The position numbers were made by a program, and so were the translations under genes. From the NCBI GenBank assembly GCA_964529795.1, contig CAZGXM010000006.1, positions 1 to 64,000 of the forward strand: DNA of 64,000 nucleotides, read 5' to 3'. The number at the start of each line of letters is the position of its first letter. The first letter of the stretch is position 1. Shown here in pieces: positions 42,391 through 51,232 of the stretch. The notes under the pieces are model-generated. The model was not told where the DNA came from, ran no database searches, and saw only the letters and a program-made list of their open reading frames with translations. The stretch comes from CAZGXM01 sp964529795 (GTDB lineage Bacteria > Bacillota > JADQBR01).

Positions 42391-42480
42391 CGGACTGCTG
42401 CACGGTTTATCCAAATGGTTTAACTTTTTTCTTGCCTTTGTTTTATATAACATGCCCGGAAATACCTAAAAAAACGGCAC

Positions 42481-42987
42481 TCACGAAACGAGTACCGCCT
42501 TCCCCTGTGCCAAAGAACTTTTTACATCAATTATCCGCTGGTTCCGCGAACCGCGAAATGCCAGTGCCAAATCCCTTTGCTCCTTGAGATAAGGCCCGTC
42601 CACCAACACATCGCTCACCGCCAACAAACGATAATAGTCGGGATTTATTTCACTCAAGGCCACCAATTCTTCAAAAAGATACCCGGTATATGTCACTATA
42701 TCGTAACCTTTCCCCAAAGCCTTTAACCGTTCACCCAAACACGCAAATTTGCCGGCCTGGTAAAAAGGTTCCCCGCCGGAGAATGTCACCCCCTTGATCA
42801 GGGGTGAAGAAGTTATCATCGCCAACAAATTCTCCACTGTTTCCGTTTTTCCCCCATGGGGGTCATGGGTTTCGGGATTATGGCATTCAGGACAGCCATG
42901 CGGGCACCCCTGCGCAAAAATGACCAAGCGAATTCCGGGCCCGTCCACCACACTTTCGCGCACTACCCCGGCAATTCTTAATTCCAC
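42481..42987 (-). CDS. nrdG: anaerobic RNR activating enzyme (radical SAM)
   Basis: NrdG uses a [4Fe-4S] cluster and SAM to install the glycyl radical on NrdD. The 168-residue protein has the cluster motif CPHGCPEC (CxxxCxxC) at about 29-36, TFSGGEPFYQ (SAM-binding GGE) and short TIM-barrel strands. The start is a GTG at 42987 with GGGGGAGG ten bases upstream. It follows nrdD by 121 bases. Confidence 0.94.
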   Translation of the reverse strand: MELRIAGVVRESVVDGPGIRLVIFAQGCPHGCPECHNPETHDPHGGKTETVENLLAMITSSPLIKGVTFSGGEPFYQAGKFACLGERLKALGKGYDIVTYTGYLFEELVALSEINPDYYRLLAVSDVLVDGPYLKEQRDLALAFRGSRNQRIIDVKSSLAQGKAVLVS

Positions 42988-43007
42988 TTTAGAAAAACCT
43001 CCCCCTG

Positions 43008-43040
43008 ATCGATGTTCGATGTTCGATGTTCGATATTCGA
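43008..43040. repeat. short GATGTTC tandem repeat
   Basis: Between nrdD and nrdG the plus strand reads CGATGTTC three times in a row followed by a variant GATATTC. It is a 7-base tandem repeat of about four units, next to the nrdG ribosome site. It may be replication slippage; no function is evident. Confidence 0.6.
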
Positions 43041-43108
43041 ACTGTGGTATTCCTTTTGGGTCTACTGCCTATTTGTTTCCGGGATTTTCCCCCAAAAGAG
43101 TGTTGTGT

Positions 43109-45121
43109 TTATATGTGGGCTACCCGGTCGTGAAGTTCTGCCAGTTTTGCATCGTTAAACCTGTCCACGGTGCTGAAATAACCGGTAATACGCCTTACCC
43201 GCTTAATTGCGGGTGAACCGCAGACCGGGCAGTTATCTTCATCAATTACCCCCAGGTGATTGCACCCGAGGCAAAAGTCGATGGGAAAGTTTATCCCTGC
43301 ATAACCCATATCATTGGCTGCCATATGTCTCACTACAGTCTCAATGGCTTCCGGGTTATGCACCGGCGGCGCCTCCAATTCTACATAACTGATGTGTCCT
43401 GCAGTGGTATATTTATGATAAGGTCCCTCCTTGGCAACTTTATCAAACATACTGATGGGAAATGAAACGGGAATATGAAATGAGTTGGTATAGTACTCCT
43501 TGTCGGTAATGCCTTCAATTTCACCATATTCCTCACGATCAATGGCAACAAAGCGCCCGGACAGCCCTTCTGCCGGAGTGGCCAACAAACTGTAATTCAA
43601 CTGGTAGGCTTTTGCCGCTTCGTCCACCCGCTTGCGCATATGGGCAACAATCTCCAACCCCAGTTCCTGCGCCTCATTTGACTGGCCGTGGTGTTCACCG
43701 ACAAGGCCGGTAAGGGTTTCTGCCAGGCCAATAAAACCAATGGATAAAGTCCCATGTTTAATGGCTTCTTCAATCCTGTCTTGCATCCCCAATTTTTCAG
43801 AATCCAGATACAGGTGCTGCCCCATCAGGAAAGGCATGTCCTTAACTCTCAGATTGGCCTGGATCCGGTAGCGATGGTAAAGCTGGCGTACAGCCAAATC
43901 AATAATTTTATCCAGATCTCGATAGAACTTGTCCATATTCCCCCTGGCCTTGATTGCCAACCGGGGAAGATTGATAGTGGTGAAGGAAAGGTTACCCCTT
44001 TTTTCCGTCACCTCGGGGCCTACCAGATTGGACATTACCCTGGTGCGGCAGCCCATATAACTGACCTGGGCGCCATAAGGGCTGTTAAATGACGAATCCA
44101 TAAAACTGAATGTGGGATTCATCCGTTTAGCCGCCACTCTGATGGCCAACTGGAACAAATCATAATTGGGGTCGCCTTTTTCAAAATTTATTCCCTTTTT
44201 CAACCTGAAAATAATGTTGGGGAAAATGGGGTTTTCACCCCGGCCCAAGCCCCTTTCGTAGGCCAACAGCAGATTCCTGGTCACTTTTCGTCCCGCTTCG
44301 GTTTGGTCGGTGCCCACATTGAGACTGCTAAACGGCACCTGGGCCCCGGCACGGCTGTGCATGGAATTTAAATTGTAAATTAAGGCTTCCATGGCCTGGT
44401 ATATTTCCTCATCGGAGGCATTGGCCACAAACGGCGCAATATCCCGGTCGAAAAACGCGAAGGACTGGCCGCCGTGCATGTCATTTTGGGAGCTTTGCAG
44501 GACAATTGCGGCCAGAGCAGTGGCTGAGGAAGCACGTTTTGGCGGGCGAATATACCCGTGGCCGTTGTTAAACCCATTGGTCAATAACTCACCCAGGGGA
44601 ATCTGAACACAGGTCAGCGTTTTACCGTAAAAGTCCAAGTCATGAATATGTATCTCGCCACGCCTGTGCGCGTTGGAAAATTCCTCGGGTATCAAACGAC
44701 TTAAATAGTATGTCTTACTGGCAGCGCTGGCAATCTGCAGCATTTTTGCCGACGGCGAATTACTGACATTGGCGTTTTCCCGGTTGGTTTCCACCAATAT
44801 CGCCTCCACCGCGTCCATCAAATCTGTTTTGGCATCGCGGATACGGGTACGCTTATCGCGATACAATATGTAAGCCTTGGCAGTTTTGGCATGGCCCGAT
44901 TCGATTAAAATCTTTTCCACAGCATCCTGGACATCTTCCACGGAAAAAATGTCGCCGTTAAACTTGGATTTCAGGTATTTTAACACCTCCAGGGTTAATT
45001 CCATGGCCATTTGGCGGTCTTCACCGCCCACTGCCCTGGCAGCGGCAAAAATTGCATTGGTAATTTTTACCTCATTAAAATCTACCATCCTGCCATCTCT
45101 TTTCATAATCCTGTCAAACAT
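43109..45121 (-). CDS. nrdD: anaerobic ribonucleoside-triphosphate reductase
   Basis: Class III reductase that makes deoxynucleotides without oxygen. The 670-residue protein has an N-terminal ATP-cone (MVDFNEVKITNAIFAAARAV, about 11-95) that senses dATP/ATP, the barrel domain, a C-terminal zinc site CLGCNHLGVIDEDNCPVCG and the glycyl-radical loop RRITGYFST near the end. ATG at 45121. It is followed by nrdG and preceded by nrdR. Confidence 0.96.
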   Translation of the reverse strand: MFDRIMKRDGRMVDFNEVKITNAIFAAARAVGGEDRQMAMELTLEVLKYLKSKFNGDIFSVEDVQDAVEKILIESGHAKTAKAYILYRDKRTRIRDAKTDLMDAVEAILVETNRENANVSNSPSAKMLQIASAASKTYYLSRLIPEEFSNAHRRGEIHIHDLDFYGKTLTCVQIPLGELLTNGFNNGHGYIRPPKRASSATALAAIVLQSSQNDMHGGQSFAFFDRDIAPFVANASDEEIYQAMEALIYNLNSMHSRAGAQVPFSSLNVGTDQTEAGRKVTRNLLLAYERGLGRGENPIFPNIIFRLKKGINFEKGDPNYDLFQLAIRVAAKRMNPTFSFMDSSFNSPYGAQVSYMGCRTRVMSNLVGPEVTEKRGNLSFTTINLPRLAIKARGNMDKFYRDLDKIIDLAVRQLYHRYRIQANLRVKDMPFLMGQHLYLDSEKLGMQDRIEEAIKHGTLSIGFIGLAETLTGLVGEHHGQSNEAQELGLEIVAHMRKRVDEAAKAYQLNYSLLATPAEGLSGRFVAIDREEYGEIEGITDKEYYTNSFHIPVSFPISMFDKVAKEGPYHKYTTAGHISYVELEAPPVHNPEAIETVVRHMAANDMGYAGINFPIDFCLGCNHLGVIDEDNCPVCGSPAIKRVRRITGYFSTVDRFNDAKLAELHDRVAHI

Positions 45122-45139
45122 AATAACCCCTCCCCTAGA

Positions 45140-45598
45140 TTATTTTTTGCTTTGTAACAAAGTTTCCAGCTCCTGCATAAATGTATGCAAGTCCTTGAAC
45201 TGCCTGTAAACCGAGGCAAACCGGACATAAGCAACCTCGTCCAACACCTTGAGCTTTTCCATCACCAGTTCGCCAATCATCTGACTGGAAACTTCCCTTT
45301 CCATGGAATTTAATAACTCCCGGTCAATCTCTTCTACTGCATTCTCCAAATCCCTGGTGGATATGGGACGTTTTTCACAGGCTTTAATAATTCCACCCAG
45401 CAGTTTACTCCTATCAAACATTTCCCTGCGCCCGTCTTTTTTCACCACCACCAGCGGTACAGCCTCAATGCGCTCATACGTGGTAAAACGTTTTTCGCAC
45501 TCCAGACACTCCCGGCGCCGGCGAATGGCACTGCCTTCTTCCGCCGGACGGGAATCTATCACCTTGGAATCCTCATTACCGCAAAAAGGGCACAACAT
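45140..45598 (-). CDS. nrdR: transcriptional repressor NrdR
   Basis: NrdR represses ribonucleotide-reductase genes in response to dATP/ATP. The 152-residue protein has the N-terminal zinc ribbon CPFCGNEDSKVIDSR ... CLECEKRFTTYE and the ATP-cone VKKDGRREMFDRSKLLGGI. I chose the ATG at 45598 (GGGAGGATTGCCGG upstream). It is directly upstream of its target nrdD, 18 bases away, so it probably controls the operon. Confidence 0.96.
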   Translation of the reverse strand: MLCPFCGNEDSKVIDSRPAEEGSAIRRRRECLECEKRFTTYERIEAVPLVVVKKDGRREMFDRSKLLGGIIKACEKRPISTRDLENAVEEIDRELLNSMEREVSSQMIGELVMEKLKVLDEVAYVRFASVYRQFKDLHTFMQELETLLQSKK

Positions 45599-45799
45599 CC
45601 GGCAATCCTCCCAAAAATTATTCAAAATACGACAAAAAAAAAGTTAATAAAAAAGGACATTAATCCCAAACCGACGAACATTTTATGTATGATAATAAGC
45701 TTAGAAATAAAATTTGCTTCTCTACTAAATATTGTACCAGTTATTATTATATTGCACCATATATAGTGTGTCAAGCACTGAAAGAAAATTTGCCAAAAA

Positions 45800-45828
45800 A
45801 ATTATGCACCGCCTCCCACGGTGCATTT
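45800..45828 (-). terminator. terminator after ymxH
   Basis: ATGCACCG-TGGGAGG-CGGTGCAT with a perfect 8-bp stem followed by AATTTTTTT on the minus strand, between ymxH and nrdR. Confidence 0.8.
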
Positions 45829-45868
45829 GTATTGTTTCTGAAATTATTGGAAAAGAATTGCAGCAATG

Positions 45869-46135
45869 TTACTCACCTGTATCGTGTTTCGGGTCAACAA
45901 AATTTTGCATTTCCACCAGGATAACATCCACGCCTACCTTGACAATGTTTTTCCATTCAATGGTTACATCCTCGTTACGCCGTAAAAAGGATAAAAACTT
46001 ATTTGCTCCCGGCAAAATCAAGGATTTTATCCGCCCCGAATCCAAGTCCAGCTCTATGTCCTTTATGTATCCCAGACTGCGTCCGTCCACCACGTTAATT
46101 ACCGTTCGCATTTTCAACTCCGAAACTCTTACCAA
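45869..46135 (-). CDS. ymxH: YlmC/YmxH-family PRC-barrel sporulation protein
   Basis: An 88-residue PRC-barrel protein: VSELKMRTVINVVDGRSLGYIKDIELDLDSGRIKSLILPG and VTIEWKNIVKVGVDVILVE. Small YlmC/YmxH proteins are typical of spore formers and sit beside spoIIR/sigG here; the exact role is not known. Start at 46135. Confidence 0.9.
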   Translation of the reverse strand: MVRVSELKMRTVINVVDGRSLGYIKDIELDLDSGRIKSLILPGANKFLSFLRRNEDVTIEWKNIVKVGVDVILVEMQNFVDPKHDTGE

Positions 46136-46193
46136 TTCCGGTCACCTCCCAGGTCCTCTCATCATATTTATATGTAACTAATCGCAAATTGTG

Positions 46194-46222
46194 CATAAAA
46201 ATAGCACGGCTCTTGCCGTGCG
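46194..46222 (-). terminator. terminator after spoIIR
   Basis: GCACGGC-AAGA-GCCGTGC followed by TATTTTTATG on the minus strand, 55 bases after the spoIIR stop. Confidence 0.75.
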
Positions 46223-46275
46223 AGGTTGCCTGAAGACCGCTGGTACCACCAAGGACCCATTTAGGTCGGACGATA

Positions 46276-46911
46276 TCAATTGGTTTCCAAGCCAGCTTCA
46301 TTGACATTGCCCAACCGGTATGCATGGGCGCCTCGAATTATTTCCAGCAGCTTAAACCTGACCTGAATCCCTTTTTTATTCCGGTTTCCACTCAACGTGG
46401 GCAGTACTTGCTGCTGCAGGTCAGCAGTCAAACTATTGGATATATCCACAAAACAAAGGGGTGGAAAAAGAATGCACCACCAATTTTCTCCCTGGCCTTC
46501 ACCGATTACCACTCGTAAAGCCTCATAATTTCCTGCAGGTAAGGTTATGTAACCATAGGACTTGACGGGAAATTGGAAATTACCTAACATGGCCTTTACC
46601 GGATAACTGTATCCCTGTCGTACAACTTCCCTTTGCGCCACGGTCTCTATTTTCTTTAAATTTCCCCGTACCAAAGCTCGCGCTTCTTCCAAGCTGCCTG
46701 CTTGGGACAACGGCTCTTTAAGCGCCTGTAAAATTTTATCCCTGACGTCTCTTTTCAACGCCTGGTCAAAGTCAGTATCGCTGTTGGCAATCACGTGAAA
46801 GCGAATGAGATTATCATAAGGTTGCAAGGAAGCTGCCTTTCGGTCCGCCTGCCCCAACCAAATTAAACCCACAAGCAGCACCACTGACAGGAGCAACACT
46901 CCACGTTTCAT
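46276..46911 (-). CDS. spoIIR: stage II sporulation protein R
   Basis: SpoIIR is secreted by the forespore and triggers SpoIIGA to process pro-sigma-E in the mother cell. The protein (about 211 residues) has an N-terminal signal helix (GVLLLSVVLLVGLIWLG) and the domain IRFHVIANSDTDFDQALKRDVRDKIL with NFQFPVKSYGYITLPAGNYEALRVVIG and WWCILFPPLCFV. I chose the ATG at 46911, with GGGAGGAGTATCTT upstream, over 46950. It follows sigG. Confidence 0.95.
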   Translation of the reverse strand: MKRGVLLLSVVLLVGLIWLGQADRKAASLQPYDNLIRFHVIANSDTDFDQALKRDVRDKILQALKEPLSQAGSLEEARALVRGNLKKIETVAQREVVRQGYSYPVKAMLGNFQFPVKSYGYITLPAGNYEALRVVIGEGQGENWWCILFPPLCFVDISNSLTADLQQQVLPTLSGNRNKKGIQVRFKLLEIIRGAHAYRLGNVNEAGLETN

Positions 46912-46942
46912 AAGATACTCCTCCCTTGTAATTTTAACCTTT

Positions 46943-47713
46943 TTACACATACTTTCTCATATGCATCAATGCCGCCTTTTCCAGTCTGGATACCTGGGCC
47001 TGCGAGATACCGATTTCGTCAGCAACTTCCATCTGCGTCTTTCCTTCAAAAAAGCGCAGCGTCAAAATCAGTTTTTCCCGGTGGTTTAATCTTCTCAACG
47101 CCTCACGGACCGAGATGTCCTCCAGCCAGCTGGTATCCACGTGTTTGTCGTCACCGATCTGGTCCATCACAAAGATCGGGTCGCCGCCGTCATGGTAGAT
47201 CGGCTCAAACAAAGAAATTGGTTCTTGGATAGCGTCCAGGGCAAAAATTATTTCCTCCCGGGGTATTTTCAAGACGTCGGCTATCTCGCTGATGGACGGT
47301 TCCCGGGAGTACTTGTTTACCAGCGTATCTCTCACCTGGAGCGCCTTGTAAGCAATATCCCGCAGGGAGCGGCTGACGCGAATGGGATTGTTGTCCCGCA
47401 GGTACCTGCGTATTTCCCCAATGATCATGGGAACCGCGTAGGTGGAAAACTTTACGTTTTGTTCCAAATCAAAATTGTCAATGGCTTTTAACAAGCCGAT
47501 ACAGCCTACCTGAAACAAATCATCCACATATTCACCTCTATTGGTAAAACGTTGAATGACACTCAATACCAAACGCAAGTTGCCGTTAACCAGTTTTTCA
47601 CGAGCCTTTTCATCCCCTTGCTGCATCTGTCGGAAAAGCTTACGCATTTCTTCGTTTTTCAGCACCGGCAATTTTGAGGTATTTACCCCGCATATTTCCA
47701 CCTTGTTGGTCAT
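46943..47713 (-). CDS. sigG: forespore sigma factor SigG
   Basis: Sigma-G drives late forespore transcription. The N-terminus NKVEICGVNTSKLPVLKNEEMRKLF is diagnostic; region 2 (DDLFQVGCIGLLKAIDNFD, FSTYAVPMIIGEIRRYLRD) and region 4 HTH (MEVADEIGISQAQVSRLEK) are complete. I took the ATG at 47713; a TTG one codon earlier sits at a better distance from AAAGGAGGG. It lies downstream of sigE as in other Bacillota. Confidence 0.96.
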   Translation of the reverse strand: MTNKVEICGVNTSKLPVLKNEEMRKLFRQMQQGDEKAREKLVNGNLRLVLSVIQRFTNRGEYVDDLFQVGCIGLLKAIDNFDLEQNVKFSTYAVPMIIGEIRRYLRDNNPIRVSRSLRDIAYKALQVRDTLVNKYSREPSISEIADVLKIPREEIIFALDAIQEPISLFEPIYHDGGDPIFVMDQIGDDKHVDTSWLEDISVREALRRLNHREKLILTLRFFEGKTQMEVADEIGISQAQVSRLEKAALMHMRKYV

Positions 47714-47772
47714 CAATGAAGAGACCCTCCTTTGGTAAAAGGCTCTGTGTTTCATCATTTGAGAGTATTACC

Positions 47773-47788
47773 AAGCGCCGGCGCTTTT
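47773..47788. repeat. perfect 14-bp palindrome between sigE and sigG
   Basis: AAGCGCCGGCGCTT is a perfect palindrome about 60 bases before sigG. It could be an operator or part of the sigG promoter region; no partner motif is seen. Confidence 0.35.
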
Positions 47789-47817
47789 ATACCGAAAAAC
47801 ACCCACTGAAAAAAAGA

Positions 47818-47844
47818 AAACCCCGGCTTAAGTGACCGGAGTTT
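47818..47844 (-). terminator. terminator after sigE
   Basis: AACTCCGG-TCACTTAAG-CCGGGGTT then TTCTTTTTTT on the minus strand, between sigE and sigG, so sigG needs its own promoter. Confidence 0.75.
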
Positions 47845-47892
47845 GGTAAAATTTTTCACACTGTCAGGATTTTATAACATAGAACCAGATAC

Positions 47893-48621
47893 TTATTCCA
47901 TGCGGCTGATTTCTTTCCTTAAACGCTTGATAATTCTCTTTTCCAGGCGGGAAATATACGATTGGGAAATGCCCAGGAGGTCAGCAACTTCCTTTTGAGT
48001 TTTTTCCGTCCCATCCTGATTCAGCCCAAAGCGTGCCTCCATAATCTTTTTCTCCCTGGAATTGAGTCTTTTTATGGCTGCCCGCAGCAGTTTTTTGTCC
48101 ACTTCCTCCTCAATTTCCTTATAAATAATGTCATTATCAGTCCCCAGGACGTCGGATAAAAGCAACTCGTTGCCGTCCCAGTCCACATTGAGCGGCTCGT
48201 CAAAGGACACTTCCACCCTGGTTTTACTGTTTCGCCTGAGGTACATTAAGATTTCATTTTCAATACAACGGCTGGCATAGGTGGCCAATTTTATTTTTTT
48301 CCGTGGGTTAAAGGTGTTTACCGCCTTGATCAAGCCGATTGAGCCGATGGATACCAAATCTTCAATTCCCACACCGGTATTTTCAAATTTACGGGCAATG
48401 TAAACCACCAGACGCAGGTTGCGTTCAATCAGGATGCTTTTAACCGCCCGGTCTCCCTGTTCCAATTTGTCCAGCAGCATTTTTTCTTCGTCAACGGATA
48501 GCGGTGGGGGCAGTGCTTCACTGCTGCCCACGTAGTAAATGGTTTCAGGCCGCCTGACCAGTAAAACCAGCTTTCGCTTGATAATCATCAACCTGATTTT
48601 CATTGCTTTCAGGTTAAACAA
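47893..48621 (-). CDS. sigE: mother-cell sigma factor SigE (pro-form)
   Basis: Sigma-E directs early mother-cell genes. The 242-residue protein carries the pro-sequence (about residues 1-30, KIRLMIIKRKLVLLVRRPETIYYVG) and the conserved junction region SSEALPPPLS cut by SpoIIGA, then region 2 (IEDLVSIGSIGLIKAVNTF) and region 4 (QKEVADLLGISQSYISRLEKRI). The start is a TTG at 48621 with GGGGTGG close upstream; an ATG at 48603 is an alternative. spoIIGA precedes it. Confidence 0.95.
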   Translation of the reverse strand: MFNLKAMKIRLMIIKRKLVLLVRRPETIYYVGSSEALPPPLSVDEEKMLLDKLEQGDRAVKSILIERNLRLVVYIARKFENTGVGIEDLVSIGSIGLIKAVNTFNPRKKIKLATYASRCIENEILMYLRRNSKTRVEVSFDEPLNVDWDGNELLLSDVLGTDNDIIYKEIEEEVDKKLLRAAIKRLNSREKKIMEARFGLNQDGTEKTQKEVADLLGISQSYISRLEKRIIKRLRKEISRME

Positions 48622-48647
48622 GTTACCACCCCGTTTGCCAAATAAAT

Positions 48648-49589
48648 TTATGCTGCCTCCAAAAGGTCCGGGTGCAGCAAGGCCCGGTAATCACCTTTTG
48701 ATGAAAGCTTCTGATGGTAGACGGCTACCACCACATCCTTGATCTTGATAATTCTGTCCTCAGTAACCACCACCACGTCATCGGGGCGCAGCCCCAACAG
48801 CATCCCTTTGTTCTGGCCCAGAGAGGAGAAGGGAATCAACCTCACCCGGAAACCCCAACTGGCATCCTTTTCCAAACCCTTGATGATTTCTTCCAGGTTA
48901 TTGTGGTCTTTTTCAAAAGCCGGCCTGAGGTTTTCCGGCAATAAGTCCTTTAAAGCGCCGTATTCGGCTATCATCACCGGTTTCTGGGTCAGCGGGTCCC
49001 GGAGGCTGTTTCCCGTATCCACCAGTGCATTTAACGCCAGACGGCGCTCACCAAACCTGACCACCACCGGAACGCACAGCATGGAACGCAGGATGTTTCT
49101 GCGCAAGAAAGTCCTGCCCCACTTGCCTACCATCACGGCCACCGCCAACGCAGCAACCAACCACGTGTAGCGTACGTTAATTAAAAAGATAATCAATCCG
49201 TTCATGGTGCTGTACGCAGCCTGGTTGTTCTGGAACAGGTAAATGGAACCCAGCATCGCCCCACCCATGGCAAAAGCAACCAAATATAAATGCATGATGA
49301 TGTTAAAGAATCTTTTAAAACTTTCCCGGGGAAAGACAACCACGACCATGATTACGGAAACCAGCACCTTCAGCAAAAACAATCTCAGCGTATCCAGGTA
49401 ACCAGGAATCATATACAGCAGGTAAAAAATCAGCAGGGAAAATGCCGCCCCAATAGCGGCACCTGCCAGGAGTCTTACGGGAACAGACCTTGCCTGGGCA
49501 AATCTCCCCGTAGTCCACAGTATGACATAATCCATCACAAAATTAACGAGAAAGACAATATCCAGATAAACAATATCATCCCGGACCAC
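48648..49589 (-). CDS. spoIIGA: pro-sigma-E protease SpoIIGA
   Basis: Membrane aspartic protease that processes pro-sigma-E. The protein (313 residues) has five membrane helices in its first half and a C-terminal domain with the protease signature ALVDTGNSLRDPLT (one active-site Asp; the enzyme works as a dimer). I chose the GTG at 49589 (GGGGGGG upstream, six bases away) rather than a TTG at 49604. It is followed by sigE after about 26 bases. Confidence 0.95.
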   Translation of the reverse strand: MVRDDIVYLDIVFLVNFVMDYVILWTTGRFAQARSVPVRLLAGAAIGAAFSLLIFYLLYMIPGYLDTLRLFLLKVLVSVIMVVVVFPRESFKRFFNIIMHLYLVAFAMGGAMLGSIYLFQNNQAAYSTMNGLIIFLINVRYTWLVAALAVAVMVGKWGRTFLRRNILRSMLCVPVVVRFGERRLALNALVDTGNSLRDPLTQKPVMIAEYGALKDLLPENLRPAFEKDHNNLEEIIKGLEKDASWGFRVRLIPFSSLGQNKGMLLGLRPDDVVVVTEDRIIKIKDVVVAVYHQKLSSKGDYRALLHPDLLEAA

Positions 49590-49729
49590 CGGTTTCCCCC
49601 CCAAAGGTTGTATTGTCCCAGCGCCTCTTAAAAATTATATGATACAACCTCATCCTTGATGACAAGTTAGTTCATTTATAATTATATTGCTCAGGCCGCC
49701 AAAAACCTGTCATTTTCTGTACCGGCAAT

Positions 49730-49757
49730 AAAAAATACCCACCTAATCCGGTGGGTG
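49730..49757 (-). terminator. terminator before spoIIGA
   Basis: CCCACC-GGATTA-GGTGGG followed by TATTTTTTATT on the minus strand, ending the small membrane-protein gene. Confidence 0.75.
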
Positions 49758-49776
49758 CGGAAAAAAATTTTAGTTT

Positions 49777-49989
49777 TTAAAAAGCAATCAAGTCCCAGAT
49801 GTGCGGCGGCCAGACCATAAAGATGACCAGGGAAAAAACCAGGCCAAAGGTTATGGTGCTGATGAGGAAAAATAAAACAGTCCTTATAACGACACCTTTT
49901 AAGGGAAATGCATAGTTGACCAGGTACAACGCAACACTGATGCTGAAAATCAATACCAACGCCAAACCGGTACCAAACAGCCACATCAT
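49777..49989 (-). CDS. small two-helix membrane protein
   Basis: A 70-residue protein starting MMWLFGTGLALVL with two membrane helices (about 5-25 and 34-58) and an ending PPHIWDLIAF. No family recognised. I chose the first of two adjacent ATGs (49989) with GGAGGGAATTTT upstream over the in-frame start at 50052, which overlaps the ftsZ terminator. It has its own terminator and lies between ftsZ and spoIIGA. Confidence 0.7.
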   Translation of the reverse strand: MMWLFGTGLALVLIFSISVALYLVNYAFPLKGVVIRTVLFFLISTITFGLVFSLVIFMVWPPHIWDLIAF

Positions 49990-50033
49990 AAAATTCCCTC
50001 CTTGGAAGCAGATCGGCTCACCCTTACTAAAAT

Positions 50034-50062
50034 CAAAAAAGAGACCAAGCAAAATGCTTGGC
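50034..50062 (-). terminator. terminator after ftsZ
   Basis: CCAAGC-ATTTT-GCTTGG then TCTCTTTTTTG on the minus strand, about 100 bases after ftsZ. Confidence 0.7.
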
Positions 50063-50158
50063 CTCCGGACTTCAGCCTCAGGACACTGTGATAAAATTAT
50101 TTGGTATATCTTATCTATATTATACTATATTCTTGTCACGGTATCAATTATGCAAAAA

Positions 50159-51208
50159 TTACCTACGCCGCAAAAATGCCGGTATTTCCAGATCATCGTC
50201 ACTAAACGGTCTCACCGTGACCAGTTCCTCCGACTGGTCGTCTGCGCCCGGTTTATGCTTAAAACCGGTAGCAATTACGGTAATGCAAATCTCATCATCC
50301 AACGCCTCATCAATAACTGCACCAAAGATAATATTGGCTTCGGGATCCGCGGCACCGGCGATGATTTCCGCCGCTTCATTGACCTCAAAAAGCCCCAGGT
50401 TGCTGCCGCCGGTGATATTCAACAGCACCCCTTTGGCGCCTTCAATGGAAGTTTCCAACAAGGGACTGGAAATGGCCATCTTGGCCGCTTCCGTTGCCCG
50501 CTTATCCCCCGTAGCGCGGCCAATGCCCATCAATGCCGAGCCTGTATCCACCATAATGGTTCTTACATCGGCAAAATCCAAGTTGATCAAACCCGGTACG
50601 GCAATCAAATCTGAAATACCCTGGACACCCTGGCGCAAAACATCATCGGCAATCCGAAACGCCTCACTGATGGAAGTCTTTTTGTCCACCACCTGCAGCA
50701 GCTTGTCATTGGGAATGGTGATTAAAGTATCCACCTGTGCGCGTAATTCTTCAATACCGGTATCAGCTTGTTTTTGCCGTTTACGACCTTCAAAGGTGAA
50801 AGGTCGGGTAACCACGCCTACCGTCAGCGCGCCTCTCTGGCGTGCCACTTCGGCAACTATCGGTGCCGCCCCCGTGCCGGTTCCGCCACCCATGCCCGCA
50901 GTGACAAAGACCATATCGGCGCCTTCAACACTTTTGATGATATCCTCCTTGCTTTCTTCCGCGGCTTTTTTGCCTATTTCAGGGTCCGCGCCGGCACCTA
51001 AACCTTTTGTCAGTTTGGCGCCTATTTGCAGCTTATTCTCAGCTTTGGAGAGCTTCAGGGCTTGAAAATCAGTATTGATACTGATGAACTCCACTCCCTG
51101 CAAACCGGCCGTAATCATACGGTTCACCGCATTGTTGCCGCCACCTCCAACACCGATTACTTTGATTTTTGCCAGTTGAGTATTTTCGACCTCTTCAAAT
51201 TCAAGCAT
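50159..51208 (-). CDS. ftsZ: tubulin-like division GTPase FtsZ
   Basis: FtsZ forms the cytokinetic ring. The 349-residue protein has the GTP loop GGGTGTGAAP (about 104-113), GVGGGGNNAVNRM at the N-terminus, the T7 loop NLDFADVRTIM and a C-terminal linker ending in DDLEIPAFLRRR, the peptide that binds FtsA/SepF. ATG at 51208 with AAGGAGGTTCTGCC upstream. It follows ftsA by 24 bases. Confidence 0.98.
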   Translation of the reverse strand: MLEFEEVENTQLAKIKVIGVGGGGNNAVNRMITAGLQGVEFISINTDFQALKLSKAENKLQIGAKLTKGLGAGADPEIGKKAAEESKEDIIKSVEGADMVFVTAGMGGGTGTGAAPIVAEVARQRGALTVGVVTRPFTFEGRKRQKQADTGIEELRAQVDTLITIPNDKLLQVVDKKTSISEAFRIADDVLRQGVQGISDLIAVPGLINLDFADVRTIMVDTGSALMGIGRATGDKRATEAAKMAISSPLLETSIEGAKGVLLNITGGSNLGLFEVNEAAEIIAGAADPEANIIFGAVIDEALDDEICITVIATGFKHKPGADDQSEELVTVRPFSDDDLEIPAFLRRR

Positions 51209-51232
51209 GGCAGAACCTCCTTCTCAGTCGCT

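Noticed and set aside
46194..46255. T-box-like word GGTGGTACCAGCGG followed by a terminator after spoIIR.
   Set aside because: It lacks the exact GGTGGNACCGCG core and a specifier region, and the next gene (ymxH) is not an amino-acid gene. Probably a chance match next to an ordinary terminator.
50058..51065. 335-codon plus-strand ORF opposite ftsZ.
   Set aside because: It is exactly antisense to ftsZ, is Ser/Ala/Pro-rich and has no start signal; a codon-bias artefact.
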